Assembly: GCF_010378095.1 (NCBI RefSeq)
Contig: NZ_WNJL01000023.1
Span: 158,907 to 222,906 of the forward strand
Direction: 5' to 3'
Source of the DNA: Acidithiobacillus ferrianus
GTDB lineage: Bacteria; Pseudomonadota; Gammaproteobacteria; Acidithiobacillales; Acidithiobacillaceae
DNA length: 64,000 bases
Shown one piece after another: positions 52,512-61,916 of the stretch. Below the pieces are notes generated by a model. It was not told where the DNA came from. It did not search any database and saw only the letters and a list, made by a program, of their open reading frames with translations. The translations under genes were made by a program, and so were the position numbers. Within the stretch, counting starts at the first letter, position 1; every line of letters starts with the position of its first letter.

Positions 52512-53476
52512 GGGACGATTTTCCTCTCAAAATAATCCAGCAGCGTATTCGGTAGCCAGCGCAGATGACCGGGAAATGGGCCGTCCACAAAGCCGACATG
52601 TCCGCCTTGCCGGGTAATACAGCGTGTCACGGAGGCACTGATCCGGACGCGGCGCACCACGTCGATGGGCACGATCGGGTCATCCGCGCTGTGCAGGAGC
52701 AGTGTAGGCACCCGGATTCGGGAGAGCAGCGGAGCGGCGGAGCCTTCTGCCCAAAACTGCCGCGCCGCTGAAAAACCGTGCACCGGAGCGGTAAAGTATT
52801 GATCGAAATCATACAGGCTCTTGGCGGAGAATACACGGGGCCAATGCACGAGATCCGGATAACGTGTCCGGTAGCGGCGAACGCTCGTTTTCATGTTTTT
52901 CAGAAAATAGCGCCCGTAAAGATGAATGGGGCCTTTCTGCAGATGGGCCGCCGTTGCCGCCAGGTCAATGGGCGCGCAAACCGCGGCCGCACGGCGCAGG
53001 ACTTCGAGGGCCGTGTCACCAGCCTCCCCCAGATATTTGAGCAAAGCATTCCCGCCGAGAGAGACGCCGACGGCATAGCGCGGACGTTCTGGCATCAACG
53101 CCGCCGCGCGCTCCAGCATCCAACGGATTTCCGCGCTGTCTCCGGCGTGATAACTGCGGGGCAAAAGATTATCCATGCCACCACAGCCGCGGAAATTGAT
53201 GAAACACCCGGCCCACTCCCGCTGTCGCAGGGCTTCGGCGAGCGCCCGGGCATAGTGCCCTCGCGAACTGCTCCCCAGGCCGTGGAAGAGGATGACGACC
53301 GGCGCCCCGGCAGGGGCGTCCACCCAGTCCACCGCGAGTCGATCCGCATCGGGAGTCTGCCAGATCTCGCGGCGAAAGTCCGCGTTTCCAGATCGGGCAA
53401 AAAAAGGCGCCCAAATGGTCTGAACATGCCCGTCCCGCGACCACCAGGGCGGATGAAAGGTGCAGAACGGATTCAA
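52508..53476 (-). CDS. YheT-like alpha/beta hydrolase
   Basis: About 322 residues. Opening PPWWSRDGHVQTIWAPFF is the YheT signature, followed by VVILFHGLGSSSRGHYARALA, nucleophile elbow VGVSLGGNALLKYLGE (Ser), acid ADDPIVP and GGHVGFVDG (His). Members act as esterases or lipases of uncertain natural substrate. A TTG start overlapping the stop of the upstream bfd gene (TTGA) is preferred because the YheT signature begins a few residues later; an ATG at 53539 would overlap bfd by 67 bases. Confidence 0.8.
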   Translation of the reverse strand: MNPFCTFHPPWWSRDGHVQTIWAPFFARSGNADFRREIWQTPDADRLAVDWVDAPAGAPVVILFHGLGSSSRGHYARALAEALRQREWAGCFINFRGCGGMDNLLPRSYHAGDSAEIRWMLERAAALMPERPRYAVGVSLGGNALLKYLGEAGDTALEVLRRAAAVCAPIDLAATAAHLQKGPIHLYGRYFLKNMKTSVRRYRTRYPDLVHWPRVFSAKSLYDFDQYFTAPVHGFSAARQFWAEGSAAPLLSRIRVPTLLLHSADDPIVPIDVVRRVRISASVTRCITRQGGHVGFVDGPFPGHLRWLPNTLLDYFERKIVP

Positions 53477-53682
53477 TCCTCTATATGGGCGTCGTGATCG
53501 CGTAAATAGGCTTCGAGTTCGTCGATGCAACTGCCGCAACCCCCGCCACAGCCGGCGTGGACCATGAGCAGTTCCATGAAGGGCAGGGGGTTGGCGCGCT
53601 GACGCGCAAGAATTTCCTGAAAAGTGGCGGCCGAACAGCAGCAGTAGGGGCTGTCATCGACTTCCTCGGGGGCGGCGGACAT
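53473..53682 (-). CDS. Bfd-like [2Fe-2S] ferredoxin
   Basis: 69 residues. Cys-rich: YCCCSAATFQEIL near the N-terminus and GCGGGCGSCIDELEAYL near the C-terminus, giving the C-x-C and C-x2-C ligands of the BFD-like [2Fe-2S] fold. Bacterioferritin-associated ferredoxins reduce stored iron, but no bacterioferritin gene is here. The start ATG at 53682 gives a family-size protein; the frame continues upstream without homology. First gene of the operon leading to ilvA; the upstream intergenic region holds a strong palindrome at 53823-53843. Confidence 0.75.
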   Translation of the reverse strand: MSAAPEEVDDSPYCCCSAATFQEILARQRANPLPFMELLMVHAGCGGGCGSCIDELEAYLRDHDAHIED

Positions 53683-53822
53683 GGCAGAAATTTCACCTCT
53701 ACAGAAGATATTAAGGCAGGGAGCATACATTAGCCATTGAGGACGTGCAGTGCAAGGGTCCGTCGCCAGGGCCGGCCCACGCTGACCAAATATATGTGCC
53801 AGATTCATGCAGACGAAGAACC

Positions 53823-53843
53823 GACCATATCGAAGATATGGTC
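53823..53843. promoter_or_regulatory. 21-bp palindrome between divergent operons
   Basis: GACCATATC-GAA-GATATGGTC, perfect 9-bp arms, lies between the bfd-ilvA operon (minus strand) and an outer-membrane protein gene (plus strand). No T-run follows as expected for a terminator of a nearby gene, and no gene ends there, so an operator is the better reading. The regulator is unknown. Confidence 0.5.
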
Positions 53844-53957
53844 ATTCTTGTTCCTCGCCGAATTTGTGGGCATAATTCCCGCCTATCCTTAAAGGGTGGG
53901 TGGTTCCGGCGCTCTGGTTCGCTCTCACCCTCATTACAAAGGAAAAAGGAGGATTGC

Positions 53958-54740
53958 ATGCGGTTTCGATCGCTGGCGGAAATGGGCGTTCTGTCTCTGT
54001 GGGCAACGATGGGGGTTGCCTATGCCGCCCCCCGTTTCACCGTGGGTAATGTACCATCGTACTATCAGGGGAGTTTCGGAACGGCCAGTCATATCAGCAT
54101 CTTCTACGATGCCAGCTACCTCCAGTTTCGAAATCGGAGTTGGCGTCTCAAATTGATGGTGCCCTACCTCTCTGTGTCCGGATTACCCAGAGGGGCACAA
54201 TTGACGGGCGGAGGGGTCGCTCGGCGGACGGGCACCACACAAACCCGGAGTGCCAGTGGTCTCGGTGACATTTGGCTCTCCGCGCACTACACGGTTTACC
54301 AGGGAAGCGGCCTCCTGCCGGCCGTCGTGCCCTATACCAAGGTCAAATTTGGCACGGCTTCCGTCACCAACGGATTGGGTACGGGGCGCAACGACTACGA
54401 GGTTGGCATGGGTCTGGACGAAATCATCGGCACCCGCATTTTTCCGTTCGCCCATCTGGGTTACCGCTTTGTGGGCAATCCCGTGGGTGGCAATCTGCGC
54501 AATATCTGGACCTATGACGTGGGTTCCAGCTTTATCGCCACGTCGCGCAACATATTCACGGCGATGTTTTCCGGTTCCGGTTCCGAGCAGCCGGGTTACG
54601 CTGGTCCAGCGGACGTCATCCTTGCCTGGAATTACAATGTCACGCGCGCCGGCAGCGGCTTTCAACTCTATGCGGACAAAGGGCTGTCCAACGGCAGTGC
54701 GAATTACGGGGTTGGTCTGGGCGCTCAAGTCGTTTTTTGA
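53958..54740 (+). CDS. Outer membrane beta-barrel protein of unknown function
   Basis: 260 residues. Signal peptide (LSLWATMGVAYAAP) then alternating beta strands rich in Tyr, Gly, Ser and Thr (HISIFYDASYLQFRNRSWRLKLMVPYLSV; LGDIWLSAHYTVYQGSG; YGVGLGAQVVF) ending in Phe. Looks like a 12-strand transporter/OmpL-type barrel. Start at 53958 has AAAGGAGG five bases upstream. Convergent with the phosphatase gene, 38 bases apart. Substrate not identifiable. Confidence 0.7.
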   Translation: MRFRSLAEMGVLSLWATMGVAYAAPRFTVGNVPSYYQGSFGTASHISIFYDASYLQFRNRSWRLKLMVPYLSVSGLPRGAQLTGGGVARRTGTTQTRSASGLGDIWLSAHYTVYQGSGLLPAVVPYTKVKFGTASVTNGLGTGRNDYEVGMGLDEIIGTRIFPFAHLGYRFVGNPVGGNLRNIWTYDVGSSFIATSRNIFTAMFSGSGSEQPGYAGPADVILAWNYNVTRAGSGFQLYADKGLSNGSANYGVGLGAQVVF

Positions 54741-54778
54741 TGCGGGCCCGGACCGGGTACAGCGTCCGGAATGAGGAC

Positions 54779-55378
54779 CTATTCACAGACCACCGGGCCA
54801 TGGGTGAGGCTGCGGTGGCCGTCCCGCCAACGGATGGTGGTGAGGGAGCCGTTCGCGATGGGCACCTCGCGGAATCGGACCAGTGGTTCGTCCCGGATTT
54901 CGAGAATGGCGACCCGGATTACCCCTGCGTGGGTAACGGCCAGGATCGGTCCGGGCCGGGTGCTGATCTCCATGAGGAAAGAGCGTACGCGGCGCTGAAG
55001 ATCGGAAAGGAACTCCCCACCCGGAGGCGCCACCTCGGCAGGGTTTTGTTTCCAGCGGCGCAACAGCCCGGGCCACCGCGTTTTGATCTCCGCTTGCTGC
55101 AAACCCTCCCAGTCTCCATACCCCATCTCCACGAGCCGCTCGTCCGTGGCGACGGGCAGACCCAGATGTTCCGCGACGATGCCGGCACTGGCATGGGCGC
55201 GCTTCAGTGGGCTGGCCACGATGGCGGTGAGGCCCAGGTGGGCGAGATGTTCCGCAGCCCGCCGCGCTTGTGCCTCGCCGTGGGACGTGAGTTCCGGGTC
55301 GTCGCTACGGCCCTGGTAACGTCCGCTGCGATTCCACTCGGTTTCACCGTGCCGCAACAAGATCAGGACGGTCTCCAT
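54779..55378 (-). CDS. Histidine phosphatase family protein (GpmB/CobC-like)
   Basis: 199 residues. RHGETEWNRSGRYQG carries the catalytic His, then SPLKRAHASAGIVAEHLG, LVEMGYGDWEGL and the second His in VTHAGVIRVAI. The fold covers phosphoglycerate mutase-like and alpha-ribazole phosphatase enzymes. Size and the WEG segment resemble GpmB/CobC. No cobalamin genes are near. Start ATG at 55378, 12 bases after the upstream gene; the much longer open frame upstream is an alternate-frame shadow. Confidence 0.82.
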   Translation of the reverse strand: METVLILLRHGETEWNRSGRYQGRSDDPELTSHGEAQARRAAEHLAHLGLTAIVASPLKRAHASAGIVAEHLGLPVATDERLVEMGYGDWEGLQQAEIKTRWPGLLRRWKQNPAEVAPPGGEFLSDLQRRVRSFLMEISTRPGPILAVTHAGVIRVAILEIRDEPLVRFREVPIANGSLTTIRWRDGHRSLTHGPVVCE

Positions 55379-55389
55379 GCGCGGGATGT

Positions 55390-56238
55390 TTAATAACGCC
55401 AGGAAACGCCCGCCACCAGTCTGCTGCCGGCATGGATGCTCTGACCGGCCAGATCTATTTCGTAGGCGATGAGCGGCCGGATGTTTTTGGTGACGGCGTA
55501 TTCTAGCCCCACGCCGCCACGCAATATATTGTAAAACTCCGAGGCGTTGGGGGTCGTGCTGATGGCCAGCGCGTTGCTGGCCAGTGTCTTGGAAAAAAAC
55601 AGGGTGCCCATGATGGTGATCCGCTGAATGGGGCTCACGCCCACCACCGCCGAGGCGCGCGCCTGTGTCACGCCATTTCTGACATAGATGCGCGGGCCGA
55701 CTGAAAGGCTGGCGTATACCAGTCGCGGGCCGAAATGATGCACGATGCCCACATCGTAATCCGGCTCGACGGCCAGGGCGCCGACCCCCAGTTGGGGCGT
55801 GGTCGATGTACGCCCTGTAGGGACAATCGCATTGACGGTAATGGCGTCGGCGAAGTGCGCGCGTTGCCGCAATCCGTAGGAGAGGCCGATCTGCTGATCC
55901 TGCAACCCCGTCGCGGAGTAGGTTGCCTTCGGTTTGGATTTGATGAGCCGGGCGGCGCGCAATTCGTACACGAACGCCCAACCGTGTCCGAGCCCTTGTT
56001 CGCCGTCCAGGCGGATCTGTGTCTCCGAAAGCCTTGAATGGGTCGGATGCGTGTTGGCGCTGAACGAGGTCTGTGGAAAGAGGCGGTCGGAATGATAAAA
56101 CCGCACCGTGGCTTTGACTTTTCCTGACCCCGCGGCGGGAATCCACGGCTGGGCATGGGCGTGTCGAACCCACCCCGCGCAACAGATGGACACCAACACC
56201 AGGGTGAGGATCAGAAGATTCTTGCGATGGGTATCCAT
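55390..56238 (-). CDS. Outer membrane beta-barrel protein, unknown
   Basis: 282 residues. Signal peptide (LLILTLVLVSICCAGWVRHAHAQP) then a barrel-like pattern (KVKATVRFYHSDRLFPQ; EPDYDVGIVHHFGPRLVYASLSVGPRI; RLVAGVSWRY), ending Tyr. Similar in style to the barrel gene at 53958 but not obviously homologous. Start at 56238 has AGGGAAG upstream; ATG at 56274 is possible. Followed by the histidine phosphatase, and preceded within 42 bases by the ugd gene on the same strand, so it may be the last part of the glycan operon. Confidence 0.6.
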   Translation of the reverse strand: MDTHRKNLLILTLVLVSICCAGWVRHAHAQPWIPAAGSGKVKATVRFYHSDRLFPQTSFSANTHPTHSRLSETQIRLDGEQGLGHGWAFVYELRAARLIKSKPKATYSATGLQDQQIGLSYGLRQRAHFADAITVNAIVPTGRTSTTPQLGVGALAVEPDYDVGIVHHFGPRLVYASLSVGPRIYVRNGVTQARASAVVGVSPIQRITIMGTLFFSKTLASNALAISTTPNASEFYNILRGGVGLEYAVTKNIRPLIAYEIDLAGQSIHAGSRLVAGVSWRY

Positions 56239-56279
56239 GGGGGTCTTCCCTGTAGGCATGCTGGTCTGGTGCATGAGAT

Positions 56280-57584
56280 TCAGTTGGCGAAGGCCAGGTA
56301 TTCGAACCCCATGGCTCGGATCTCATCTGGAGAGAGCAGTCCACGACCGTCCAAGACCACCTTGCCCGGCATCGAGGTGTGGATGCGTGACCAGTCGAGA
56401 CTGCGGAATTCCGGCCAGTTGGTGGCGATCAAGACCGCGTGACAGCCCAGGGCCGCCGTGTAGGCATCAGGGCAATACTTGAGGGTATCGTGGGACGGTT
56501 GCACTTTCTGCGCGGTGGGCATGGCGACGGGATCATGGGCTTGAACATATGCGCCCTGCTGACACAGCATGGAGATCACGGATAACGCGGGTGATTCACG
56601 CACATCGTCGGTATGTGATTTGAAGGCCAGACCGAGGACGCATACCCTCTTGCCGTGGAGACCCCCCAACGCCTCGTCCAGCTTCGCGACGGTAAGGCTG
56701 CGTTGGCCGGCGTTGATGTCCATGACCGCGTGCAGGAATTGTGAATAATATCCATGCTGTTCCGCGATGGCGGACAAGGCCAGGACGTCCTTGGGGAAGC
56801 AGGAGCCCCCGTAGCCAAGGCCGGCCTCGAGGAATTCAGCGCCAATGCGATCGTCGAAGCCCATGCCTTGGGCAACGGCATGGATGTTGGCCCCCACGCG
56901 CTCGGCAATGCGGGATATTTCGTTGATGAAAGAGATTTTGGTGGCCAGGAAGGCGTTGGAGGCGTACTTGGTAAACTGCGCGCTGACCGGGTCCGTGAGA
57001 AGAACGGGGCAGCGCAAGGGGGCATACAGTGCCGCCACCTCCTCCGCGGCCGAGGCATCCCAGGCGCCGATGACGGCGCGGTCCGGGTGGAAGGTGTCGT
57101 ACACCGCCGATCCTTCGCGGAGAAACTCCGGGTTGACGACCAGCGGGGCATTGATCCCCAGGGGTAGGTGGCTGGCCAGGATGGCGGCCACGCGTTCCGC
57201 GTTCCCGCCGGGCGGGGTGGTGCTCTTGAGGATGACGATGAGGGGGTGCCGCGCTGAGAGGGCGACCTGCCGGGCGGCTTCTTCCACTTGACTCATATCG
57301 GCATGTCCGCTGGGGGTTGGCGGTGTGCCGACGCAGATGAAAACCATGTCCGCCTGCTGCATGGCTTCGGGGTAAGCGGTGGTGAAGTCAAGACGCCCGG
57401 CCTGGTGGTTCCGTTCCACCAGTTCGGGAAGCTCCGGTTCGCTGAAGGGAATCCGGCCCTGCCGCAGCATGGAGATTTTCCCTTCGTCCATGTCCACTCC
57501 CACGACGTGATGCCCTAATTCGGCCAGGCAGGCCGCGGTCGTCAATCCTACATAACCGACACCGATTACCGCGATGTGCTTCAT
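56280..57584 (-). CDS. ugd: UDP-glucose 6-dehydrogenase family protein
   Basis: 434 residues. NAD-binding HIAVIGVGYVGLTTAACLAELGHHVVGVDMD, substrate loop KYASNAFLATKISFINEI, catalytic Cys in GYGGSCFPKDVLALS, and C-terminal GLAFKSHTDDVRESPAL. Oxidises UDP-glucose to UDP-glucuronate (GDP-mannose or UDP-ManNAc versions have the same motifs). Start at 57584 has GGAGG four bases upstream. The 5' end overlaps the ABC transporter stop by four bases. Supplies an acidic sugar to the glycosyltransferases of the same operon. Confidence 0.88.
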   Translation of the reverse strand: MKHIAVIGVGYVGLTTAACLAELGHHVVGVDMDEGKISMLRQGRIPFSEPELPELVERNHQAGRLDFTTAYPEAMQQADMVFICVGTPPTPSGHADMSQVEEAARQVALSARHPLIVILKSTTPPGGNAERVAAILASHLPLGINAPLVVNPEFLREGSAVYDTFHPDRAVIGAWDASAAEEVAALYAPLRCPVLLTDPVSAQFTKYASNAFLATKISFINEISRIAERVGANIHAVAQGMGFDDRIGAEFLEAGLGYGGSCFPKDVLALSAIAEQHGYYSQFLHAVMDINAGQRSLTVAKLDEALGGLHGKRVCVLGLAFKSHTDDVRESPALSVISMLCQQGAYVQAHDPVAMPTAQKVQPSHDTLKYCPDAYTAALGCHAVLIATNWPEFRSLDWSRIHTSMPGKVVLDGRGLLSPDEIRAMGFEYLAFAN

Positions 57585-59410
57585 ACCGCCTCCTGCGTGG
57601 TGCTCATGGATGGTGTGTGATAGCCCTGTTGCCAGAGCTCGGCATAGTGGCCCCCCTGGGCGAGAAGCTGCGCATGGGGGCCGTCTTGGACGATGCGCCC
57701 ATGGTCGACAACCAGGATCCGGTCGGCCTTGGCGATGGTCGCCAGGCGATGGGCGATGACCAGGGTGGTGCGGCCGATGGTGAGACGATTCAACGCTTCC
57801 AGCACGCGACGTTCGGAAAATGCATCCAGCCCGCTGGTGGGTTCGTCGAGGATGACGATGGACGCGTCCCGTAACATGGCCCGGGCGATGGAGAGGCATT
57901 GCCGCTGTCCGCCGGAGAGCCCTCCCCCCCGCTCCCCGATCCGCGTGTCATAACCGTCGCGTAATCCCTCGACGAGGTCGTGGATGCCCACCGCCCGCGC
58001 CGCGGTGATGGCCTCTTCCCGCCCCGCCCCGGCGCGGCCGTAGGCGATGTTCTCCCAGACGGTGCCGTGGAAGAGAAGCGCTTCCTGCAGGACCAGGGCT
58101 ATCCGGTTCCGGAGGGAGGTGAGTTGGAGATCGCGCAGATCGTGCCCGTCCAACAGAACCCGGCCCTCGACAGGATCATGAAAACGCGGAACGAGACTCA
58201 CCAGCGTGCTCTTGCCCGCGCCCGTGGTGCCGACCAGGGCGACCGTTTGGCCGGGATCGACGCGAAACGAGATATCTTTCAGCACGCTTTCATTGGGGCG
58301 ATATCCGAAGGAAACCGAGCGAAACTCCAGTGCGCCGGCACAGGAGGAGAGATGGATGGCATCGGGAGCATCCCGGATGTCGGGCTCTTCGGCGAAGATA
58401 TCCCCGAGGCGTTCGGCCGCCACGGTTGCCTTGCTGAAGGTTCCAGCCAGTTTGGCGAATTGGCGCAGGGGAGCCGCCATGCCGCGCAGGTAGGCGAGAA
58501 AAACCAGCAATTCACCCGTCGTGATGTGTCCGGCCAGCACTTGAGAGGCGCCGTACCAGACGGCGACTCCCACGGCCGCGGCCACCAGGCCACCGATCAG
58601 GGGGGTAAAACGCATTTGCAATTCGTTGGCTTCCAGGGCCGCATCCAGGCTCTCTTCGGCATGCTCGCGGAAGCGGCCTTCCTCAAAGGATTCACGGCCA
58701 TATGCCTGGACGACGGGAATGCCGACAATGATTTCCTGCGCCATGCTCCAGAGCTCGCCTTCTTTTCGTCGCGCCAGGCGGAATGCCTGCTTGAGGCGTC
58801 TGGTGTGGCGCTGGGTAATCACCAGCAGCAGGGGAACCGCGGCTATCACGACCAGCGCGTAGCGCCAATCGATGGCGAGCATGATCCCGGCCATGCCGAC
58901 GATGGTGAGTAAATGGGCGAAGAGGCCGGTTCCCATCGACACGACAAAATCCTGAAGCGTTTGAATGTCGCCTCCGAGCCGGGCCATGAGATCCCCGCTC
59001 TTCTGACGGCGGTGGAAGGCCAGAGAGAGCCGTTGCAGGTGGGCGAAGAGCAGGCGCCGAATGTCGAAAACGGCACGCTGCCCCACCCGCAATAACCAGC
59101 GCCCGCCGATGTAGGCCAGCGCGGAGTCGGCCACGGCGAACAGAAGCATGGTGATTCCCAGGACATCCAGCAGTGCCACGCGATGGACGATGGGGTCCGG
59201 CAGGAATCCGGCGAGCCAGATGGGCAGAGGCTTCTGGGAAATCACGCTATCGACCACGAACTTCAAGGGCCATGGAAGAACCAGCAGCACCATGGCCCGC
59301 ATCGTCATCGCCAGGGCGGCGCCGGACAGCGCCACCGAGTGCGGGCGCAGAAAACGTCGCAGTCCCCACAGGGAGAAGGGGGAGGGGCTCTGATTCGCGG
59401 ACCGTGCCAT
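57581..59410 (-). CDS. MsbA-type ABC transporter (fused permease-ATPase)
   Basis: 609 residues. Six-helix exporter domain (about 20-310) and ATPase: Walker A LVGTTGAGKSTLVSLV, Q-loop VLQEALLFHGTVWENI, signature GGGLSGGQRQCLSIARAML, Walker B SIVILDEPTSGLD, H-loop VIAHRLATI. Operon position between glycosyltransferase and UDP-glucose dehydrogenase genes suggests a lipid-linked glycan or glycolipid substrate. Start 59410 (ATG) overlaps the stop of the glycosyltransferase before it. Confidence 0.85.
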   Translation of the reverse strand: MARSANQSPSPFSLWGLRRFLRPHSVALSGAALAMTMRAMVLLVLPWPLKFVVDSVISQKPLPIWLAGFLPDPIVHRVALLDVLGITMLLFAVADSALAYIGGRWLLRVGQRAVFDIRRLLFAHLQRLSLAFHRRQKSGDLMARLGGDIQTLQDFVVSMGTGLFAHLLTIVGMAGIMLAIDWRYALVVIAAVPLLLVITQRHTRRLKQAFRLARRKEGELWSMAQEIIVGIPVVQAYGRESFEEGRFREHAEESLDAALEANELQMRFTPLIGGLVAAAVGVAVWYGASQVLAGHITTGELLVFLAYLRGMAAPLRQFAKLAGTFSKATVAAERLGDIFAEEPDIRDAPDAIHLSSCAGALEFRSVSFGYRPNESVLKDISFRVDPGQTVALVGTTGAGKSTLVSLVPRFHDPVEGRVLLDGHDLRDLQLTSLRNRIALVLQEALLFHGTVWENIAYGRAGAGREEAITAARAVGIHDLVEGLRDGYDTRIGERGGGLSGGQRQCLSIARAMLRDASIVILDEPTSGLDAFSERRVLEALNRLTIGRTTLVIAHRLATIAKADRILVVDHGRIVQDGPHAQLLAQGGHYAELWQQGYHTPSMSTTQEAV

Positions 59411-60654
59411 TAAGATGTTCCTGACCGCAAAGTGGTGATGATTTCTGCCACCTGTCGGGCGGTCTGGTTCCAGTCGAAAATGCCCTGCGCCGCGATACCC
59501 GCGCGGTGTCCCATGTGTTGCCGCTGCGACGGTTCGTTGAGCAGGGAGAGGATGCATTCGACACAGCCCGCGAGGTCTCCGGGCGGGAACAGTCGGCCGG
59601 TCACGCCGTCCTCGATCAAACTGGGCAGCTGGCCAAGCCGGGGTGCCACCACGGGCCGCCCAATCGCCAGCGATTCCACCACCTTGAGCGGTGAAAAGTA
59701 AAAACCGTCCTGCGGGAGATAGGGGGCCACCGTGAGGTCCATGGCAGCGAGATAATTGGGGATCTCTTCATGGGGCACGCGCCCCGTCATGATGACCTTG
59801 CCACCGAGCCCGTTTTCCGTCGCACGGGACTGAAGCCCGGTGCTGCCGGGGCCTTCGCCCACCACCAACAGCACCGCCTCCGGCTGCTGCTGGCTGACGC
59901 GCATAAAGGCGTCGAGCAGAAAATCCAAACCGTGCCAGGGTTTCAGGCTGCCCACGAAACCGATGACCAGTCGCCCGTCAAGCCCGTGGCGTGTGCGGAC
60001 TTCCTGTCCGTCCACCTGGGGATGAAAGCGGCTGATATCCACCCCATTGGGCAGCACGGTCACGCGATCTTCCGGCACTTGCCGGGACAGCACATGGGCA
60101 CGTACGGCCTCTGACACGGCCACGATATGATCGGCGCGCCGGAAGGTCGCGATCTCCGTTTCCTCCGCCAGGGTCGTGAGCCGCAATCCCCGGAAACGCG
60201 CCTGTTCATAAACCAGAGGCGCGTTCACTTCTAGCACGTAAGGGATGCCCAGGGCGTCGGCGAGGTCGCCGCCGGAGCGATGGAAGAGCGCATACCGTTC
60301 ATAGAGCGCGTCCGGCTGCACATGCGCCGTTCTCAAGGCGTCCAGGGCACGCGATGCCAGCCGGCGGTCACAGACCAGTTTGTCGATTTCACGATGCACG
60401 GTGTGGTCCCATGCTTCTTGTCCGATACCCAGAGACTCCCCCTCGCCGCGAATTTCGGCGGCGTCGGTGTCGGGCGGCAACTCGATGAGCCGCGCCGGAG
60501 GAGAAGGATTTCCATATCCCTGCTTGGCGCAAAGCAGGGTGATGTCGTGTCCGACGCGGGCGAGTGCCGTGGTGAATTCCCGCACATGCACCGACGCCCC
60601 TTTGTCCCCCAGGATGGGGATGCCGCGATCCGCGCACAGGTACACGATATTCAT
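59410..60654 (-). CDS. GT4-family glycosyltransferase
   Basis: 414 residues, GT-B fold. N-terminal acceptor domain (GDKGASVHVREFTTALARVGHDI) and C-terminal nucleotide-sugar domain: GFVGSLKPWHGLDFLLDAF, LLVVGEGPG, GRVPHEEIPNYLAAMDL, and the E-x7-E-like GFYFSPLKVVESLAIGRPVV. Start at 60654 overlaps the next gene stop (ATGA). Adds a sugar to the glycan built by the operon; donor unknown. Confidence 0.85.
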   Translation of the reverse strand: MNIVYLCADRGIPILGDKGASVHVREFTTALARVGHDITLLCAKQGYGNPSPPARLIELPPDTDAAEIRGEGESLGIGQEAWDHTVHREIDKLVCDRRLASRALDALRTAHVQPDALYERYALFHRSGGDLADALGIPYVLEVNAPLVYEQARFRGLRLTTLAEETEIATFRRADHIVAVSEAVRAHVLSRQVPEDRVTVLPNGVDISRFHPQVDGQEVRTRHGLDGRLVIGFVGSLKPWHGLDFLLDAFMRVSQQQPEAVLLVVGEGPGSTGLQSRATENGLGGKVIMTGRVPHEEIPNYLAAMDLTVAPYLPQDGFYFSPLKVVESLAIGRPVVAPRLGQLPSLIEDGVTGRLFPPGDLAGCVECILSLLNEPSQRQHMGHRAGIAAQGIFDWNQTARQVAEIITTLRSGTS

Positions 60655-61916
60655 GGCTGGACACTCTGCACAAAAAGAGTGCGCAAGGCCTTGGCGGTCT
60701 CCCAGCACTCGAAGCGTTCCTCTATTTTGGCCCGGCTCGCCGCCGCGAAGCGATGCCTCAGCGGTGCCTCGGAGAGTACCCGTTCCAGGGCGGCGGCCAG
60801 CGCCGCCGGGTCCTGCGGAGGTACCAGCAACCCGGTGCGGCCGTCCTCGATCAATTCAGGAATACCCGAAACCGAGGTGGAGACCACGGGCGTGCCGGCC
60901 GCCATCGCTTCCGCCAGGACATTGGGAATACCGTCCCGGTCTCCGTCTTCCGTTACCTGCGGGGCGAGGGCGAAGAGGGTCGCCCGCCGGTAAAAGGCCA
61001 GGAGACGGTCGTGCGCCATGGCGCCCGGCAGGGTCACTACCGCCGCCAGGCCGAGTTCGGCGATGTGGGCTTCCAGTTCCTGTCGCAGTGGACCTTCGCC
61101 CACGATGATACAACGAAAGGCAACCCCGCGGTGGTGCAACAGGTGGCAGGCGTTGAGCAAATCCCGCATCCCCTTTTTGGGGACCAGACGGCCTACCGAA
61201 AGGATCAATGGCAGATCGGCGTCTTCCCCGGATGGCGTACCCGCGAAAGTCTCGTCCTGGGGAAAGGCCGAGAGATCGATACCGTGGTAGATGAGATGGA
61301 TCTTGTCCCAGTCTTGCCGGGGTAGAAAACCGCGCAGATACTCGACATTGTAGTGGGTGCAGGTCAGGACGAAATGCGCCGACTCGATCCGCCTGCGCAT
61401 CACTTTGGGGGGGGTCAGGTAGAGATCCTTGGCGTGCGTGGTGAAACTGTGGGGAATGTTGCACATGACACCCGCCAGGCGGGCGACGGTGGCGGGCGCA
61501 TTGGCGAAATGGGCGTGGAGGTGCTGGATGTTGTGTTGCAGACAGCCATGCGCCACATAACCGGAACGCAGGAACTGTTTCCCGACGCTCCATGGCCGGC
61601 GCGTGCGGATGGACCACCACAACGCGAGCCCGGTGGCATGCAGGTAGCGTAGCGGCGCCTGGGCCGCCACGACGGCGTGACTCCTGGCTACCGCGAACAC
61701 GGCCTGGGGCCATGCGGGAGGGAAATAGGTCACGGTGGCCCGGACTTCCGAAACCGTGGGATGCCGGGGCGCGTCATCGGGCTGCAGGAGCGAGAAGATG
61801 TGCAAAGGCGTGTCCAATCGCTCCAAGGCGCGCATCTCGTTGAGGATGAAGGTTTCCGAAAGGCGCGGATAGCGTTTTAAAATGTAACCCACCGTCGGGG
61901 CCGCCGTGATCATCAT
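60651..61916 (-). CDS. GT4-family glycosyltransferase (colanic-acid/WcaL-like)
   Basis: 421 residues, GT-B fold. N-terminus VGYILKRYPRLSETFILNEMRAL is characteristic of WcaL/colanic-acid-type transferases, followed by HLHAHFANAPATVARL, LILSVGRLVPKKGMRDLLNA, CIIVGEGPLRQELEAHI, and DGIPNVLAEAMAAGTPVVST. Starts at 61916 or 61913 overlapping the upstream gene's stop. Part of the overlapped glycan operon. Confidence 0.88.
   Translation of the reverse strand: MMITAAPTVGYILKRYPRLSETFILNEMRALERLDTPLHIFSLLQPDDAPRHPTVSEVRATVTYFPPAWPQAVFAVARSHAVVAAQAPLRYLHATGLALWWSIRTRRPWSVGKQFLRSGYVAHGCLQHNIQHLHAHFANAPATVARLAGVMCNIPHSFTTHAKDLYLTPPKVMRRRIESAHFVLTCTHYNVEYLRGFLPRQDWDKIHLIYHGIDLSAFPQDETFAGTPSGEDADLPLILSVGRLVPKKGMRDLLNACHLLHHRGVAFRCIIVGEGPLRQELEAHIAELGLAAVVTLPGAMAHDRLLAFYRRATLFALAPQVTEDGDRDGIPNVLAEAMAAGTPVVSTSVSGIPELIEDGRTGLLVPPQDPAALAAALERVLSEAPLRHRFAAASRAKIEERFECWETAKALRTLFVQSVQP

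Noticed and set aside
54779..56344. One 521-residue protein covering both barrel and phosphatase region
   Set aside because: Only the last about 199 residues match a family (histidine phosphatase). The upstream part is an alternate frame of the barrel gene, which has its own signal peptide.
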